Of a DNA stretch of 52,642 nt, positions 33,509-43,978 are shown piece after piece. The notes beneath the pieces are model-generated. The model worked only from the letters and a program-made list of their open reading frames with translations, ran no database searches and was not told the DNA's origin. The stretch is from AC-32 sp049644305 (GTDB lineage: Bacteria > Actinomycetota > Thermoleophilia > Gaiellales > Gaiellaceae), in the NCBI GenBank assembly GCA_049644305.1, contig JBARRQ010000046.1, positions 1-52,642 of the forward strand, written 5' to 3'. The position numbers were made by a program, and so were the translations under genes. Each line of letters opens with the position of its first letter. The first letter of the stretch is position 1.

Positions 33509-34633
33509 ATGTGGCAAACGCTCGAGGACCACCCCGAAGCGCTCTACGGCGCTGCGCTCGCGCTCGTGATCGTGGTGCTGCTGACGCCTGCCGTCGGAGG
33601 CATGGCCCGGCTGCTCGGGGTCGTCGACCGGCCCGACGAGCGCCGGCTGAACCGGCGGGCGGTGCCGAGGCTCGGCGGCATCGCGCTGTTCTTCGGGATC
33701 TTCGTGCCGGGACTTGCCTTTCTGCCGCTCGGACGCGAGACGAAGGGCCTGCTGCTCGGCGCTGCAGTGGCGACGCTGGTCGGCGCGGTCGACGACTTCC
33801 GGGGCCTCGCTTGGTGGGAAAAGCTGGGCGGCCAGCTCGCAGCGGCCGCGATCCCGACCGGCTTCGGGATCTGGATGCATCGCTTCACCTTCCCGATCCT
33901 CGGCGTCCATGCCCTGCCCGAATGGGTAGGCATCCCGCTGACGATCTTCTGGATCGTCGCGATCATGAACATGGTCAATTTCCTGGACGGCCTCGACGGA
34001 CTGGCGGCCGGTGTCTGCGCGATCTCGGGCTTCACCTTCTGTTTGATCGCGCTCTCATTCGGCCGTGCCGAGACCGCGATTCTCGCCGCCGTGGTCCTCG
34101 GTGCCTGCCTCGGGTTCCTGCGCCACAACTTCTACCCGGCGCGGATCTTCATGGGCGACTCGGGCGCCCTGCTGCTCGGCTTCACGCTCGGCGCGCTCGC
34201 GGTCCAGGGCCTGCTCAAGACCGCGGCCCTCGCGACGCTTCTCTTCCCGTTGCTCGTGCTGGCCGTCCCGATCATCGACACCTCGTTCGTGGTCGCCAAG
34301 CGGTTGAAGCACGGTCGGCCCGTGTACGCGGCCGACCGGTCGCACCTGCACCACCGCTTCATGAACATCGGCTTCTCTCAACCCCGCGCCGCGGTGACGA
34401 TGTGGGCCTGGTGCGCGATCCTCGCCGGCGCCGCGCTTGCGACCCGGTTCTTGCGCCCACATGATGACGGGGTCTGGCACACCTGGCCGACGGTCGCAAT
34501 CGCGGTCATCGGCGCCTTCGCTCTCGGCACCTCGGTCTACATCGTGTACCTGCTCGAGATCGTCAAGCTGGCGAACCCTCGGATCCGCCGGCGCGAACAG
34601 GAAGCCCGGGAAGCCGCCCGCCGTTCGGCGTAA
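33509..34633 (+). CDS. Polyprenyl-phosphate sugar-1-phosphate transferase (WecA/TagO/Rfe type)
   Basis: 374 residues with about eleven membrane helices. VGAVDDFRGL, NMVNFLDGLDGLA, FMGDSGAL and the HLHHRF loop are the catalytic and metal-binding motifs of the family that moves GlcNAc-1-phosphate or a related sugar from a UDP-sugar to undecaprenyl/decaprenyl phosphate. This begins synthesis of an envelope polymer such as arabinogalactan linker or teichoic acid. It directly precedes the atp genes, as in other actinobacteria. Confidence 0.93.
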   Translation: MWQTLEDHPEALYGAALALVIVVLLTPAVGGMARLLGVVDRPDERRLNRRAVPRLGGIALFFGIFVPGLAFLPLGRETKGLLLGAAVATLVGAVDDFRGLAWWEKLGGQLAAAAIPTGFGIWMHRFTFPILGVHALPEWVGIPLTIFWIVAIMNMVNFLDGLDGLAAGVCAISGFTFCLIALSFGRAETAILAAVVLGACLGFLRHNFYPARIFMGDSGALLLGFTLGALAVQGLLKTAALATLLFPLLVLAVPIIDTSFVVAKRLKHGRPVYAADRSHLHHRFMNIGFSQPRAAVTMWAWCAILAGAALATRFLRPHDDGVWHTWPTVAIAVIGAFALGTSVYIVYLLEIVKLANPRIRRREQEAREAARRSA

Positions 34634-34701
34634 ACACAAAGTGCGCCGGAAACGTCTAGCCGAGCCGTTTTCGGCTGTCACAAGCTCGGGGCGCGGTTTG
34701 G

Positions 34702-34707
34702 TATGCT
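34702..34707 (+). promoter_or_regulatory. Candidate -10 element TATGCT at the head of the atp operon
   Basis: TATGCT ends 7 bases before ATG 34715. A hairpin AGCCGA/TCGGCT (34658-34676) lies upstream and may end the previous transcript. This would be the main leaderless promoter of the first ATP synthase gene group. Confidence 0.45.
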
Positions 34708-34714
34708 CGCCGCG

Positions 34715-34915
34715 ATGGAGCCCACTCCCCGCGCGTCGTTCGAGCCGGCCGGAGCCGGCGCGTTGCTCGGGGGCGTGACCGCCGGTGGCGTGGGCGTGGG
34801 CGCGCTGGTCGGCTGGGCGGCCGGGTCGGTGGGGCTCGGAATCCTGGGCGGTGCCTTCGTGGGCATCCCTGCCGGCGTCTTCGCGGTCTACCGGCGCTAC
34901 CGGAACGCGTTTTGA
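34715..34915 (+). CDS. Small membrane protein, AtpZ/AtpI-like
   Basis: 66 residues with two Gly-rich hydrophobic helices (about 15-33 and 38-56) and a basic YRRYRNAF end. Position at the head of the atp operon, size and the GXXXG spacing resemble AtpZ (the F1Fo gene 1 family), which helps ATP synthase assembly or magnesium uptake. ATG 34703 would add four residues but lies inside the -10 hexamer, so 34715 is preferred. The TGA overlaps the next start as TTGA. Confidence 0.68.
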   Translation: MEPTPRASFEPAGAGALLGGVTAGGVGVGALVGWAAGSVGLGILGGAFVGIPAGVFAVYRRYRNAF

Positions 34916-35313
34916 CGCGCGTCGGGATCCTGGGAGCACCGCGGCCGCTCCCGCACCGCCGCTGGATCCCAGCGCTCGCAGGCGGGCTCACTCTGCTGCT
35001 CGCGCTCCCGCTGTTCCTTGCCGCCGGCTGGCGTCTCTCCGGCTGGGTGATCGCGGCCGTGCTCTGGGTCGGCGTCCAGGCGTTTGGCCTCTTGCTCGCC
35101 GGGCTGAAGCCGTCGTCGAGGAATGTGGCAGCCTCCGGCGCGCTTGCCTTCGGGCTCATGTTCCGCCTGCTCGCGGTGCTCGCGGTTCTCCTCGCCGTCG
35201 CTTCCTCCGATCGGACGCTGGGCCTCTCCGCGGCGCTCGTCTACGCCGCGGCCTACACAGCCGAGCTTGGGCTCGGTCTCCTCGGCTACTACAGCCAGGA
35301 GCCGACGGCGTGA
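34912..35313 (+). CDS. ATP synthase protein I-like membrane protein
   Basis: 133 residues with four hydrophobic helices, at about 20-40, 44-64, 74-96 and 102-126. There is no conserved motif that I can name, but a four-helix protein just before subunit a is the normal place and shape of AtpI, a chaperone for c-ring assembly. TTG 34912 overlaps the previous stop (TTGA); its own stop overlaps atpB (GTGA). Confidence 0.7.
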   Translation: MTRVGILGAPRPLPHRRWIPALAGGLTLLLALPLFLAAGWRLSGWVIAAVLWVGVQAFGLLLAGLKPSSRNVAASGALAFGLMFRLLAVLAVLLAVASSDRTLGLSAALVYAAAYTAELGLGLLGYYSQEPTA

Positions 35314-36155
35314 GGCGCCTTCTTCTCAGCGCCTCGCTTCTCGCTCTCGCCCTCCCGGCCCCCGCGTTCGCGCGTGGCAAGTTCGACCCGACGACCGAGT
35401 TCCAACAGCACGACTGGGTCCCGATCCACCTCGGCCCGTTGAACCTCTCGATTACGAAGGCCGTCGTCTACCTGCTGCTCGGGACGGCGCTGACCATCGC
35501 CCTCGGGCTCGTCTTGATGCGCGGACGGACGCTGAACCGCCGCCGGACGATCGGCGAGGGGATCTACGAGATCGCACAGGTCCAGGTGGCCGAGCAAGGG
35601 CTGCCCTCGAAGGCGATCGGCCGCTGGTTTCCATACGTCGCCTCGCTGCTGCTCTTCATCTGGGTGGTGAACCTCATCGGCTTCATTCCGCTGCCGCTCA
35701 CTGGTGAGACCTGGCACGGGATTCCGGTCTGGGGGATCTACGCAGCTACCTCGTCGCTCTCGGTGACCCTGGCCCTCGCCCTGCTCACCTTCGCCTTCAC
35801 GCACGTCGAGGGGATCCGCTGGAACGGCCCCGTCCGCTACTTCAAGAGCTGGATCCCGGAGGCGCCCAAGGCTCTGCTCGTGCTGATCGTGCCGCTCGAG
35901 GTACTCGGGCAGCTGATGCGCTTGATCTCGCTCAGCGTCCGACTTTTCGCGAACATGCTCGCGGGGCACATCCTGATCCTCACGTTCCTCGGCCTGATGT
36001 TCATCCTCCAGTCGGTTGTGCTCGCGGTGATCACGGTCCCCGTAGCCACCGCCTTCTACCTCTTCGAGGTCGTGATCGTCGTCTCGATTCAGGCGTTCAT
36101 CTTCGCCGCCCTGTCCGCCATCTACATCGGCTCGGCGATCGAGCCCGAGCACTAG
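35310..36155 (+). CDS. atpB: ATP synthase subunit a
   Basis: 281 residues. The essential Arg211 is in LISLSVRLFANMLAGH, and the final helix contains VSIQAFIFAALSAIYIGSAI. It forms the proton half-channels against the c-ring. The N-terminus (RRLLLSASLLALALPAPAFARG) looks like a signal peptide, as seen in some subunit a proteins, so the mature protein may start around residue 22. GTG 35310 overlaps the upstream gene by 4 bases. Confidence 0.95.
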   Translation: MRRLLLSASLLALALPAPAFARGKFDPTTEFQQHDWVPIHLGPLNLSITKAVVYLLLGTALTIALGLVLMRGRTLNRRRTIGEGIYEIAQVQVAEQGLPSKAIGRWFPYVASLLLFIWVVNLIGFIPLPLTGETWHGIPVWGIYAATSSLSVTLALALLTFAFTHVEGIRWNGPVRYFKSWIPEAPKALLVLIVPLEVLGQLMRLISLSVRLFANMLAGHILILTFLGLMFILQSVVLAVITVPVATAFYLFEVVIVVSIQAFIFAALSAIYIGSAIEPEH

Positions 36156-36164
36156 GAGGTCCAC

Positions 36165-36428
36165 GTGATCGCAACTGTTCTCGCCGCTACTACCGGGGAC
36201 GTTACGAAGGCCGGCAAAGCGATCGGCCTCGCGCTCGGCGTCGGCCTCGGCGCGCTCGGCGCCGGCGTCGGCATCGGCAACATCTTCGGCTCGATGATCC
36301 AGTCGGTCGCGCGACAGCCCGAGCTCCGCGGCGAGCTCCAGGGAATCCAGTGGCTCGGCTTCGCTCTTACCGAGGCGGTCGTCTTCTACGGCCTGCTCGG
36401 TTCGATCCTGGCGTACGTCCTCGTCTAG
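36165..36428 (+). CDS. atpE: ATP synthase subunit c
   Basis: 87 residues with two helices. Helix 1 has the GLGALGAGVGIG glycine ladder, the loop is RQPEL, and helix 2 has the ion-binding Glu70 in ALTEAVVFYGL. Ala follows the Glu and helix 1 has no Gln at the matching site, so it looks proton-specific rather than sodium-specific. AGGAGG at 36154-36159 is a near-perfect Shine-Dalgarno before GTG 36165, in keeping with the high copy number of this subunit. Confidence 0.96.
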   Translation: MIATVLAATTGDVTKAGKAIGLALGVGLGALGAGVGIGNIFGSMIQSVARQPELRGELQGIQWLGFALTEAVVFYGLLGSILAYVLV

Positions 36429-36953
36429 ATGATTCTCGCCGCGAACCCGCTCATCTCGGTCACGCCCGGCCTGATGATCTGGACGATCGTCTGTTTCCTG
36501 ATCACGCTCTTCGTGCTCAGGCGCTACGCCTTCGGCCCGATCCAAAAGCTCATCGACGAGCGCCGGGACCGCATTCGGCAGTCGCTTGAGGAGGCAGATC
36601 GGGCACGCCAAGAGGCGCGGGAGCTCCTCGAGGAGCACAGGCGGCTGATCGGAAGCGCGAAGTCGGACGCCGAGCAGATCCTCGCCGAGGCGCGGAGGGT
36701 CGCCGATGCCTTCGAGCGCCGAATGCGCGAGGAGACCGAGGCCGACCGGCAGCGGCGGTTGGAGGAGACGCGCCGCGAGATCGAGGCCGAGACACGCCGG
36801 GCGCTCGAGCAGATCCGCGCAGAGGTCGTCGACCTGAGCCTGCTCGCAGCCACGAAGGTCACGGGAAAGGCGCTCGACGAGTCCGACCACCGACGCCTGA
36901 TCGACGAGGCGGTCGGCGAGCTCGATTTCTCCGTCCTGGAGTCGGCTCCATGA
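36429..36953 (+). CDS. atpF: ATP synthase subunit b
   Basis: 174 residues: one N-terminal membrane helix (about 14-31), RRYAFGPIQKLIDERRDRI at the membrane exit, and a long charged coiled coil from about 45 to 140. It forms the peripheral stalk. The ATG follows the atpE stop with no gap. A single b gene is present, so the stalk is probably a homodimer. Confidence 0.94.
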   Translation: MILAANPLISVTPGLMIWTIVCFLITLFVLRRYAFGPIQKLIDERRDRIRQSLEEADRARQEARELLEEHRRLIGSAKSDAEQILAEARRVADAFERRMREETEADRQRRLEETRREIEAETRRALEQIRAEVVDLSLLAATKVTGKALDESDHRRLIDEAVGELDFSVLESAP

Positions 36954-36964
36954 GGGGGCTCTAG

Positions 36965-37492
36965 GTGGTTGTCGACCGCGTGTACGCGCGCGCGCTGTTC
37001 GAGGCCGCGAAGGACGAGGGCCGGCTCGAGCCCGTGCGCGAGGAGCTGGCGCAACTGGTGAACGCCGAAGCCGAGGTGCCCCAGCTGCGGGAGCTCCTGC
37101 GCAATCCCCAGCTCGATCCGCGGGCCCGCGCGAGCGCGCTGGAGGACATCCTTGCCGGCGGCGAGGGGCTCGTCCGGAATTTCCTCCTTCTGCTGGCCGA
37201 CAAGGGCCGCATCGGACAGCTCGATCAGATCGGGCAGGAGTTCGAGCGCCTGGTCGCCGAGCAGGCGGGGGTGATCAATGCGGAGCTGACGACCGCCATC
37301 GAGCTCACCGACGCGGAAGAGAAGCGACTCCTCGAGCAGATCGAGCGAGCATCAGGCCGGAAGGTCGAAGCCTCGCGCAGCGTCGATCCGAGCCTGATCG
37401 GCGGCATCGTGCTCCAGGTGGGATCGCACCGACTGGACGCGAGCGTGCGGGGCCGGCTCGAGCGGCTTCGGCGAGAGCTCGCAACGGTGTAA
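36965..37492 (+). CDS. atpH: ATP synthase subunit delta
   Basis: 175 residues. VDRVYARALFEAAKDEG is the N-terminal helical domain that caps the alpha subunits, and DPSLIGGIVLQVGSHRLDASVRGRLERL is the conserved C-terminal segment contacting b. The start is GTG 36965, 11 bases after atpF. Confidence 0.94.
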   Translation: MVVDRVYARALFEAAKDEGRLEPVREELAQLVNAEAEVPQLRELLRNPQLDPRARASALEDILAGGEGLVRNFLLLLADKGRIGQLDQIGQEFERLVAEQAGVINAELTTAIELTDAEEKRLLEQIERASGRKVEASRSVDPSLIGGIVLQVGSHRLDASVRGRLERLRRELATV

Positions 37493-37506
37493 CGAGAGGA
37501 GATTCA

Positions 37507-39035
<1,529 letters not shown>

Positions 39036-39036
<1 letters not shown>

Positions 39037-39932
39037 TGGCCACCTTGCAGGACATCAAGCGGCGCATCCGCTCAGTCGGGAACACGCGGAAGATCACGAA
39101 GGCGATGGAGCTCGTCGCGGCCGCGCGCCTGAGACGAGCCGAGGCACGGATCGTCCAGATGCGCGACTACGCGGACCGGATGGAGGAGCTCACCGCCGGC
39201 ACGGCGAGGGCCGCTTCGTCGTTCCGGGGCCTCGCGCTCCTGCAGCAGCGGGAGCCGCGTACGGTGGCGATCGTCCCGGTGACCGGCGATCGAGGCCTTG
39301 CCGGGGCCTTCAACGGGCAGATCCTCCGGCGTGCGTTCGCTCTCGAGCGAACACTTCGCTCGGAGGGGAGGGAGGTGCGCTGGCTCGTCGTGGGCCGGAA
39401 GGGCCGCTCGACGCTCGCGTTCCGCCGATACTGGATCGACCACGCTTGGACGGGCTTCACCGACCGGCCGACCTATGCCGACGCCCAGGCCGTTGCCCAC
39501 CGCCTCGAGGAGCTCTACACGGCCGAGGAGATCGACCGCGCCGTCCTCGTCTACAACCACTACGTCTCGCCGCTTGTCCAGCGAGTGACCGAGCAGCAGG
39601 TCCTCCCGGTCTCGGAAGACGTCCTCGCGCGCGAACAAGAAGAAGACGAGGAACGCCGCCAGGCGCTCCTCGGCGACTTCATCTACGAGCCCGAGCCTGA
39701 GCAGATCCTCGAGCGGCTTCTGCCTGTCTATCTCGAGACAGAGATCTACCGGGCGCTGCTCGAGTCGGCCGCCTCGGAGCACGGTGCGCGCATGACGGCG
39801 ATGCGGAACGCCTCCAAGAACGCCGTGGAGCTGATCGACAGCCTGACGCTGGACATGAACCGAGCCCGGCAGGCCGAGATCACCCAGGAAATCCTCGAAG
39901 TAGTGGCGGGCGCGGACGCCCTGACGGCGTAG
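39036..39932 (+). CDS. atpG: ATP synthase subunit gamma
   Basis: 298 residues. ATLQDIKRRIRSVGNTRKITKAMELVAAARLRRAE at the N-terminus and ALLESAASEHGARMTAMRNASKNAVELIDSLTLDMNRARQAEITQEILEVVAGADAL at the C-terminus form the rotor coiled coil. A Glu-rich insert EQEEDEERRQ lies near residue 200. It is the last gene of the first atp group; atpD is 7.3 kb downstream instead of adjacent. Confidence 0.95.
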
Positions 39933-40010
39933 TGAGTTTTCGCAAAGAGCGAGGGAGCAGACTGTCGGCTCAGACGGATTTCCCGCAAACTCCGGCGTCC
40001 CGCGCTCGTC

Positions 40011-40016
40011 TATAGT
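40011..40016 (+). promoter_or_regulatory. Candidate -10 element TATAGT for the transporter operon
   Basis: TATAGT ends 11 bases before ATG 40028 in the 95-base gap after atpG. It would give the transporter genes a promoter separate from the atp operon. No terminator is recognisable in the gap. Confidence 0.4.
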
Positions 40017-40027
40017 CTCAGCTCTTC

Positions 40028-41083
40028 ATGTCTCAGCGAGAACGCGATGTAATCGTCTCTGGGGCCGCCGGGCTCGGCGCGGCCATTGCGACAGAGACAG
40101 GCGGGGCGCTCGGGGAGCTCGAGGAGGTTCGCGCCCGCGGCTACTGGGAGCTCGTCTGGCGGCGCTTCAGGCGCGACAAGATCGCAATTGCGAGCGGGTT
40201 CTTCATCATCATCCTCGCTTTCATCGCGTTCGCCGGCGCGCCGTTGGCGCAGCACTACGTCGGCCATGGGCCGACCGACATCTTCGCCGGGCCGCCGGCA
40301 GTCACCTTTCCCAGTCTGCTACCGGCAAACCCGGGGACTCACATCCCCAATCCCTACACCCACAAGACGGACATTCTCGTTCTCGGCGCCGCAAACAGGC
40401 TCGGCCAGGACGAGTTCCTGCGCCTTCTATACGGCGCCCGGGTCTCGCTGGAGGTCGCCGTCCTCTCGACGCTGGGGGTGATGATCATCGGGGTCATTCT
40501 CGGCGCGATCGCCGGCTACTTCGGTGGCTGGATCGACACGATCATCTCCCGCTTGACCGAGATCACGATGGCGTTCCCGCTCCTGCTCTTCGTGATCGCG
40601 CTGGCCGCGACGGTCGGCCCGCAGCTGAACTCGATCACCTTAGGAATCTTCCCGCAGGGCGTGATCACGCTCGTCCTGATCTTCAGCCTCTTCAGCTGGT
40701 TCTACCCAGCGAGGATCATGCGCGCCCAGGTTCTGTCCATCCGGGAGAAGGAGTACGTCGAGGCGGCGCGGATGATCGGCGCAAGCGACACCCGGATCAT
40801 CCGCTCACACGTTCTGCCGCATCTGGTCGCACCGATAATCGTCTACTCGACGCTGATCGTCGCGAGCTTCGTGCTCCTCGAGGCGGGGCTGTCGTTCCTC
40901 GGGATCGGCGTGCCGCTCACGGTGCCGAGCTGGGGCAACCTGCTCTCGAGCGCGCCCGAGTACTACACGACCCGGCCGCTCCTGATGCTGTGGCCGGGCC
41001 TGGCCGTGCTGCTGACGACGCTGGCGTTCAACCTGCTCGGCGACGGGCTCAGAGACGCCTTCGATCCGCGCGCGAGCCACTAA
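40028..41083 (+). CDS. Dipeptide/oligopeptide ABC transporter permease (DppC/OppC family)
   Basis: 351 residues with about six membrane helices. The N-terminal OppC segment VWRRFRRDKIAIASGFFII and the EAA loop EYVEAARMIGASDTRIIRSHVLPH mark it as the second permease. A periplasm-side insert between helices 1 and 2 (HGPTDIFAGPP to GRQDEFLR-like region) is usual for the family. It pairs with the DppB-like permease at 42994. Here the DppC-type gene comes first, before the binding protein, which is not the common order. Confidence 0.93.
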   Translation: MSQRERDVIVSGAAGLGAAIATETGGALGELEEVRARGYWELVWRRFRRDKIAIASGFFIIILAFIAFAGAPLAQHYVGHGPTDIFAGPPAVTFPSLLPANPGTHIPNPYTHKTDILVLGAANRLGQDEFLRLLYGARVSLEVAVLSTLGVMIIGVILGAIAGYFGGWIDTIISRLTEITMAFPLLLFVIALAATVGPQLNSITLGIFPQGVITLVLIFSLFSWFYPARIMRAQVLSIREKEYVEAARMIGASDTRIIRSHVLPHLVAPIIVYSTLIVASFVLLEAGLSFLGIGVPLTVPSWGNLLSSAPEYYTTRPLLMLWPGLAVLLTTLAFNLLGDGLRDAFDPRASH

Positions 41084-41134
41084 CCAAACCGTTACATCTA
41101 CGTCTGAAGGCTTGGACGGGGAAGACGCCCGTCC

Positions 41135-41157
41135 CGAGTCGAGGCATCCTCGACTCG
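41135..41157 (+). promoter_or_regulatory. Perfect 10-bp hairpin before the binding-protein gene
   Basis: CGAGTCGAGG and CCTCGACTCG flank a CAT loop. It sits 12 bases before the AGGAG ribosome-binding site of the substrate-binding protein and has no T-run. A second hairpin GGACGGG/CCCGTCC lies just upstream. Likely roles are transcript processing or 5'-end stabilisation. Confidence 0.6.
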
Positions 41158-41178
41158 AAGTTCACGGAAAGGAGAGAC

Positions 41179-42873
41179 ATGCACAGACGGCTCTGGCTCT
41201 CGGCTGCGATGCTCGCGGTCGGGGCAAGCCTTCTGGTCGCAGCGAGCCTCGCAAACGCCGGAAGCACTCACGTGGCGAAAAAGGGCGGCATCTGGCGGGC
41301 CGGGACGACCGGCGAAGCGGTCAAGATCGACCCGCAGACCGGCTACGTGACCACAGCGTGGTTCCTCGAGTACGCGACCGCAGCGAAGCTCTTCAACTAT
41401 CCGGACAAGCCTGGCCCCGCGGGCAGCAAGCTCGACCCCGAAGTGGCCTCGGCGTTCAAGGTGTCGAAAGACGGTAGGACGTACACCTTCACGATCCGGA
41501 AGGGCTTCAGATTCAGTGACGGAAAGCCGGTGACGGCGAAGAACTTCTCATTCGCCATCGACCGCGTGGCGAGCAAGGCGCTCAATTCGCCCGGCGCGCA
41601 GTTCATCACCGACTCGAACGGCACGAACATCGTCGGAGCCCAGGCTGTGAATGCCGGCAACGGCAAGCACGTGAGCGGCGCCGTCGCGAAGGGCGACAAG
41701 CTGATCATCCACCTGACGAAGGCTGACGGCACGTTCATGTCGAAGATCACGATGCCGTTCTTCCAGGCGACATCGACCAAGCTGCCCCTGGACACTGAGA
41801 TCGCGAGCGTCAACAGCATCAGGGACATCCCAAGTGCAGGCCCTTATGCGTTCTCGCATCACGACGTTCTCCACCTGACGTCGGTGAGGCAGAACCCCTT
41901 CTGGAAGACGGGCCCAGGCCGGAACCGGCCGCGCAACCTCGCCGGTTACGACCTCCAGTGGAATCTCAACGAGCAGACGGCCTTCAACCAGACCAAGGCC
42001 AACCAGCTCGACGAAGGCCCGCTCCCGGCGGCCGAGGTCCACGGCGTCTTCAAGTCGTACGGCCTCAACAGAACCCGCTTCTGGAGCCTGCCGGTCAACT
42101 GCACCGGCTACCTGCCGATGAACATGTCCAGGTCGTTGTTTGGCGGCAGCGGCAACGGCAACTTTAGCCTCCGGAAGGCAGTCAACTACGCCGTCAGCCG
42201 GAGCGCGTACGTCAACCAGGCCGGCGAGTTTGCAGGCCAGCCGTGGACTCACATCTTCAACCCGGGTGTGCCTGGTTGGCTGAACCAGCAGGTGTACCCG
42301 CTGAGGAAGCCGAACCTGACGACGGCGAAGAAGCTCGCCAAGGGACACTTCAAGAGCGGCAAGATCAACGTTGGCTATCGGTCGTCCGGCACGATCAACC
42401 CGGCGCAGGCTCAGATCGTCCGCCAGGACCTGATCAACCTGGGCTTCAACCCGAGCAACATCACGATGAAGCCGTTCTCGGGAGCCACCCTCTACGACGC
42501 CATGGGCGTGAGGAACACCGACCTCGACATGGGCGTCTCGATGGGCTGGTGCTCGGATTACCCAGACCCGTACGACTGGCTGAACATCCTTCTGTACGGG
42601 CCGCACATCACGGCAAGCAACAACGTCAACTACTCGTACATGAACATCCCGAAGTGGAACAAGAAGTTGGCGCAGGCGGCCAGGCTAGTCGGCCCGAATC
42701 GCCTCAAGACCTACGGAGCGCTAGACCTTCAGCTCATGAAGGAGGTCGCCCCGATGGCAATTGAGCGGACATACAACAACCGCTACTTCTTCTCCAACAG
42801 GATCGACCCGAAGAGCCTCGTCTACCAGGGGATCTACCAGGACTTCAGCATCCCGGCTCTGGCCCTGAAGTAA
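41179..42873 (+). CDS. Peptide ABC transporter substrate-binding protein (SBP family 5)
   Basis: 564 residues with a signal peptide (1-30, ending SLANAG), then the family 5 fold: KVSKDGRTYTFTIRKGFRFSDGKPVTAKNFSFAIDR is its signature. It would capture peptides or similar ligands outside the membrane. No lipobox Cys is present at the cleavage site, although Gram-positive binding proteins are generally lipid-anchored, so it may be held by another means or the cell may have an outer compartment. AGGAG at 41170-41174 precedes ATG 41179. Perfect hairpins flank the gene on both sides. Confidence 0.93.
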   Translation: MHRRLWLSAAMLAVGASLLVAASLANAGSTHVAKKGGIWRAGTTGEAVKIDPQTGYVTTAWFLEYATAAKLFNYPDKPGPAGSKLDPEVASAFKVSKDGRTYTFTIRKGFRFSDGKPVTAKNFSFAIDRVASKALNSPGAQFITDSNGTNIVGAQAVNAGNGKHVSGAVAKGDKLIIHLTKADGTFMSKITMPFFQATSTKLPLDTEIASVNSIRDIPSAGPYAFSHHDVLHLTSVRQNPFWKTGPGRNRPRNLAGYDLQWNLNEQTAFNQTKANQLDEGPLPAAEVHGVFKSYGLNRTRFWSLPVNCTGYLPMNMSRSLFGGSGNGNFSLRKAVNYAVSRSAYVNQAGEFAGQPWTHIFNPGVPGWLNQQVYPLRKPNLTTAKKLAKGHFKSGKINVGYRSSGTINPAQAQIVRQDLINLGFNPSNITMKPFSGATLYDAMGVRNTDLDMGVSMGWCSDYPDPYDWLNILLYGPHITASNNVNYSYMNIPKWNKKLAQAARLVGPNRLKTYGALDLQLMKEVAPMAIERTYNNRYFFSNRIDPKSLVYQGIYQDFSIPALALK

Positions 42874-42897
42874 GAGGCACTCGAAGGACGCAGAACC

Positions 42898-42926
42898 GTG
42901 AGGCGCCGGCCCGGCCGGCGCCTCAC
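42898..42926 (+). terminator. Perfect 14-bp palindromic hairpin after the binding-protein gene
   Basis: GTGAGGCGCCGGCC and GGCCGGCGCCTCAC are separated by one C. It begins 25 bases after the binding-protein stop and has no T-run. As the other transporter genes follow on the same strand, it could be a partial terminator or a 3'-end stabiliser that raises binding-protein mRNA above the permeases. Confidence 0.65.
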
Positions 42927-42993
42927 ATCTCACCGCAAACCGACTAGGATCCACCCGAAAGCGCGATAGACCGACAGACTCGAAGCGAGACGC

Positions 42994-43971
42994 ATGTTCC
43001 GATATCTCGTCAGGCGAACTCTCTGGGCAATTCTGCTCTTCCTCGTGATCACGTTCGTCACGTTCGTGATCTTCTTCATGGCTCCGCACAACCCGGCCCG
43101 CGCCATGTGCGGCGGCGAGCACGCCCAGGCCCAGTGCATCACGACCGCGACTCATCAGCTGGGCCTCGACAGGCCCGTCTACATCCAGTACGGAAAATTC
43201 CTCAAGCGGCTTGTGATCGACCGCTCGCTCGGGACCTCGTTCGCGACGAGCCAGAGCATCAACTCGACGATCGGCCAGGCGGCGCCGGTCACGGCCTCCC
43301 TCGTCTTCGGTGGCGCCGTGCTGTGGATGCTGATCGGGCTCTCCGTCGGGATCTTCTCCGCGCTGAAGCCGCGATCGCTGATTGACCGAGGCGCGATGGT
43401 CTTCGTGCTGATCGGAGTGTCCGCGCACCCGGTCTGGATCGGCCTGATCTTCTCGTACTTCTTCGGCGTGAAGTGGCACCTCACGCCGATCGCCAACTAC
43501 GCGAACTTCTTCGGTGCGCCTAAGGACTCAGGGCTTCCCGGCGGCCCGTGGCAGTGGTTCTACCACATGATTTTGCCCTGGTTCACGTTTGCGCTCCTCT
43601 TCGCAGCGCTATACGTCCGCATGATCAGGGCCAACGTGATGGAGACGCTCAACGAGGACTATGTGCGCACAGCAAGGGCGAAGGGCGCGCCCGAGCGGCG
43701 CGTCCTCTTCTCGCACGTTCTCCGGAATGCGCTGCTGCCGGTCGTGACCATGCTCGGGATGGACATCGGCGTCGCGCTCGGCGGCGCGATCTTCACCGAG
43801 GGCATCTACCAGCTACCGGGCCTCGGCAGGACGGCGCTGATCGCCATCCAGGATCAGGACCTTGCCACCTTGCAGGGTGTGGTCGTGTTCGCGACGATAG
43901 CCATCCTCTTCTTCAACCTCGTCGTCGACCTCCTCTACGCCTGGATCGACCCCCGAATCCGGCTAGCCTGA
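42994..43971 (+). CDS. Dipeptide/oligopeptide ABC transporter permease (DppB/OppB family)
   Basis: 325 residues. MFRYLVRRTLWAILLFLVITFVTFVIF is the typical first helix, and the EAA loop EDYVRTARAKGAPERRVLFSHVLRNALLPV and GAIFTEGIYQLPGLGR follow. About six helices. It forms the membrane channel with the DppC-like permease. The start is ATG 42994. Confidence 0.94.
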   Translation: MFRYLVRRTLWAILLFLVITFVTFVIFFMAPHNPARAMCGGEHAQAQCITTATHQLGLDRPVYIQYGKFLKRLVIDRSLGTSFATSQSINSTIGQAAPVTASLVFGGAVLWMLIGLSVGIFSALKPRSLIDRGAMVFVLIGVSAHPVWIGLIFSYFFGVKWHLTPIANYANFFGAPKDSGLPGGPWQWFYHMILPWFTFALLFAALYVRMIRANVMETLNEDYVRTARAKGAPERRVLFSHVLRNALLPVVTMLGMDIGVALGGAIFTEGIYQLPGLGRTALIAIQDQDLATLQGVVVFATIAILFFNLVVDLLYAWIDPRIRLA

Positions 43972-43978
43972 AGAAGCA

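Noticed and set aside
35289..36890. A long open frame on the minus strand opposite atpB, atpE and atpF
   Set aside because: The plus-strand ATP synthase genes are certain, and the minus-strand product is Arg/Asp/Glu-rich low-complexity, a codon-bias shadow. The same applies opposite etfA/ETF-QO (23758-25332) and opposite atpD (47204-49135).
41098..41112. TACGTCTGAAG occurring both here and at 47074 near hairpins, a possible shared regulatory motif
   Set aside because: An 11-base match is expected by chance many times in 52 kb, and the flanking bases differ.
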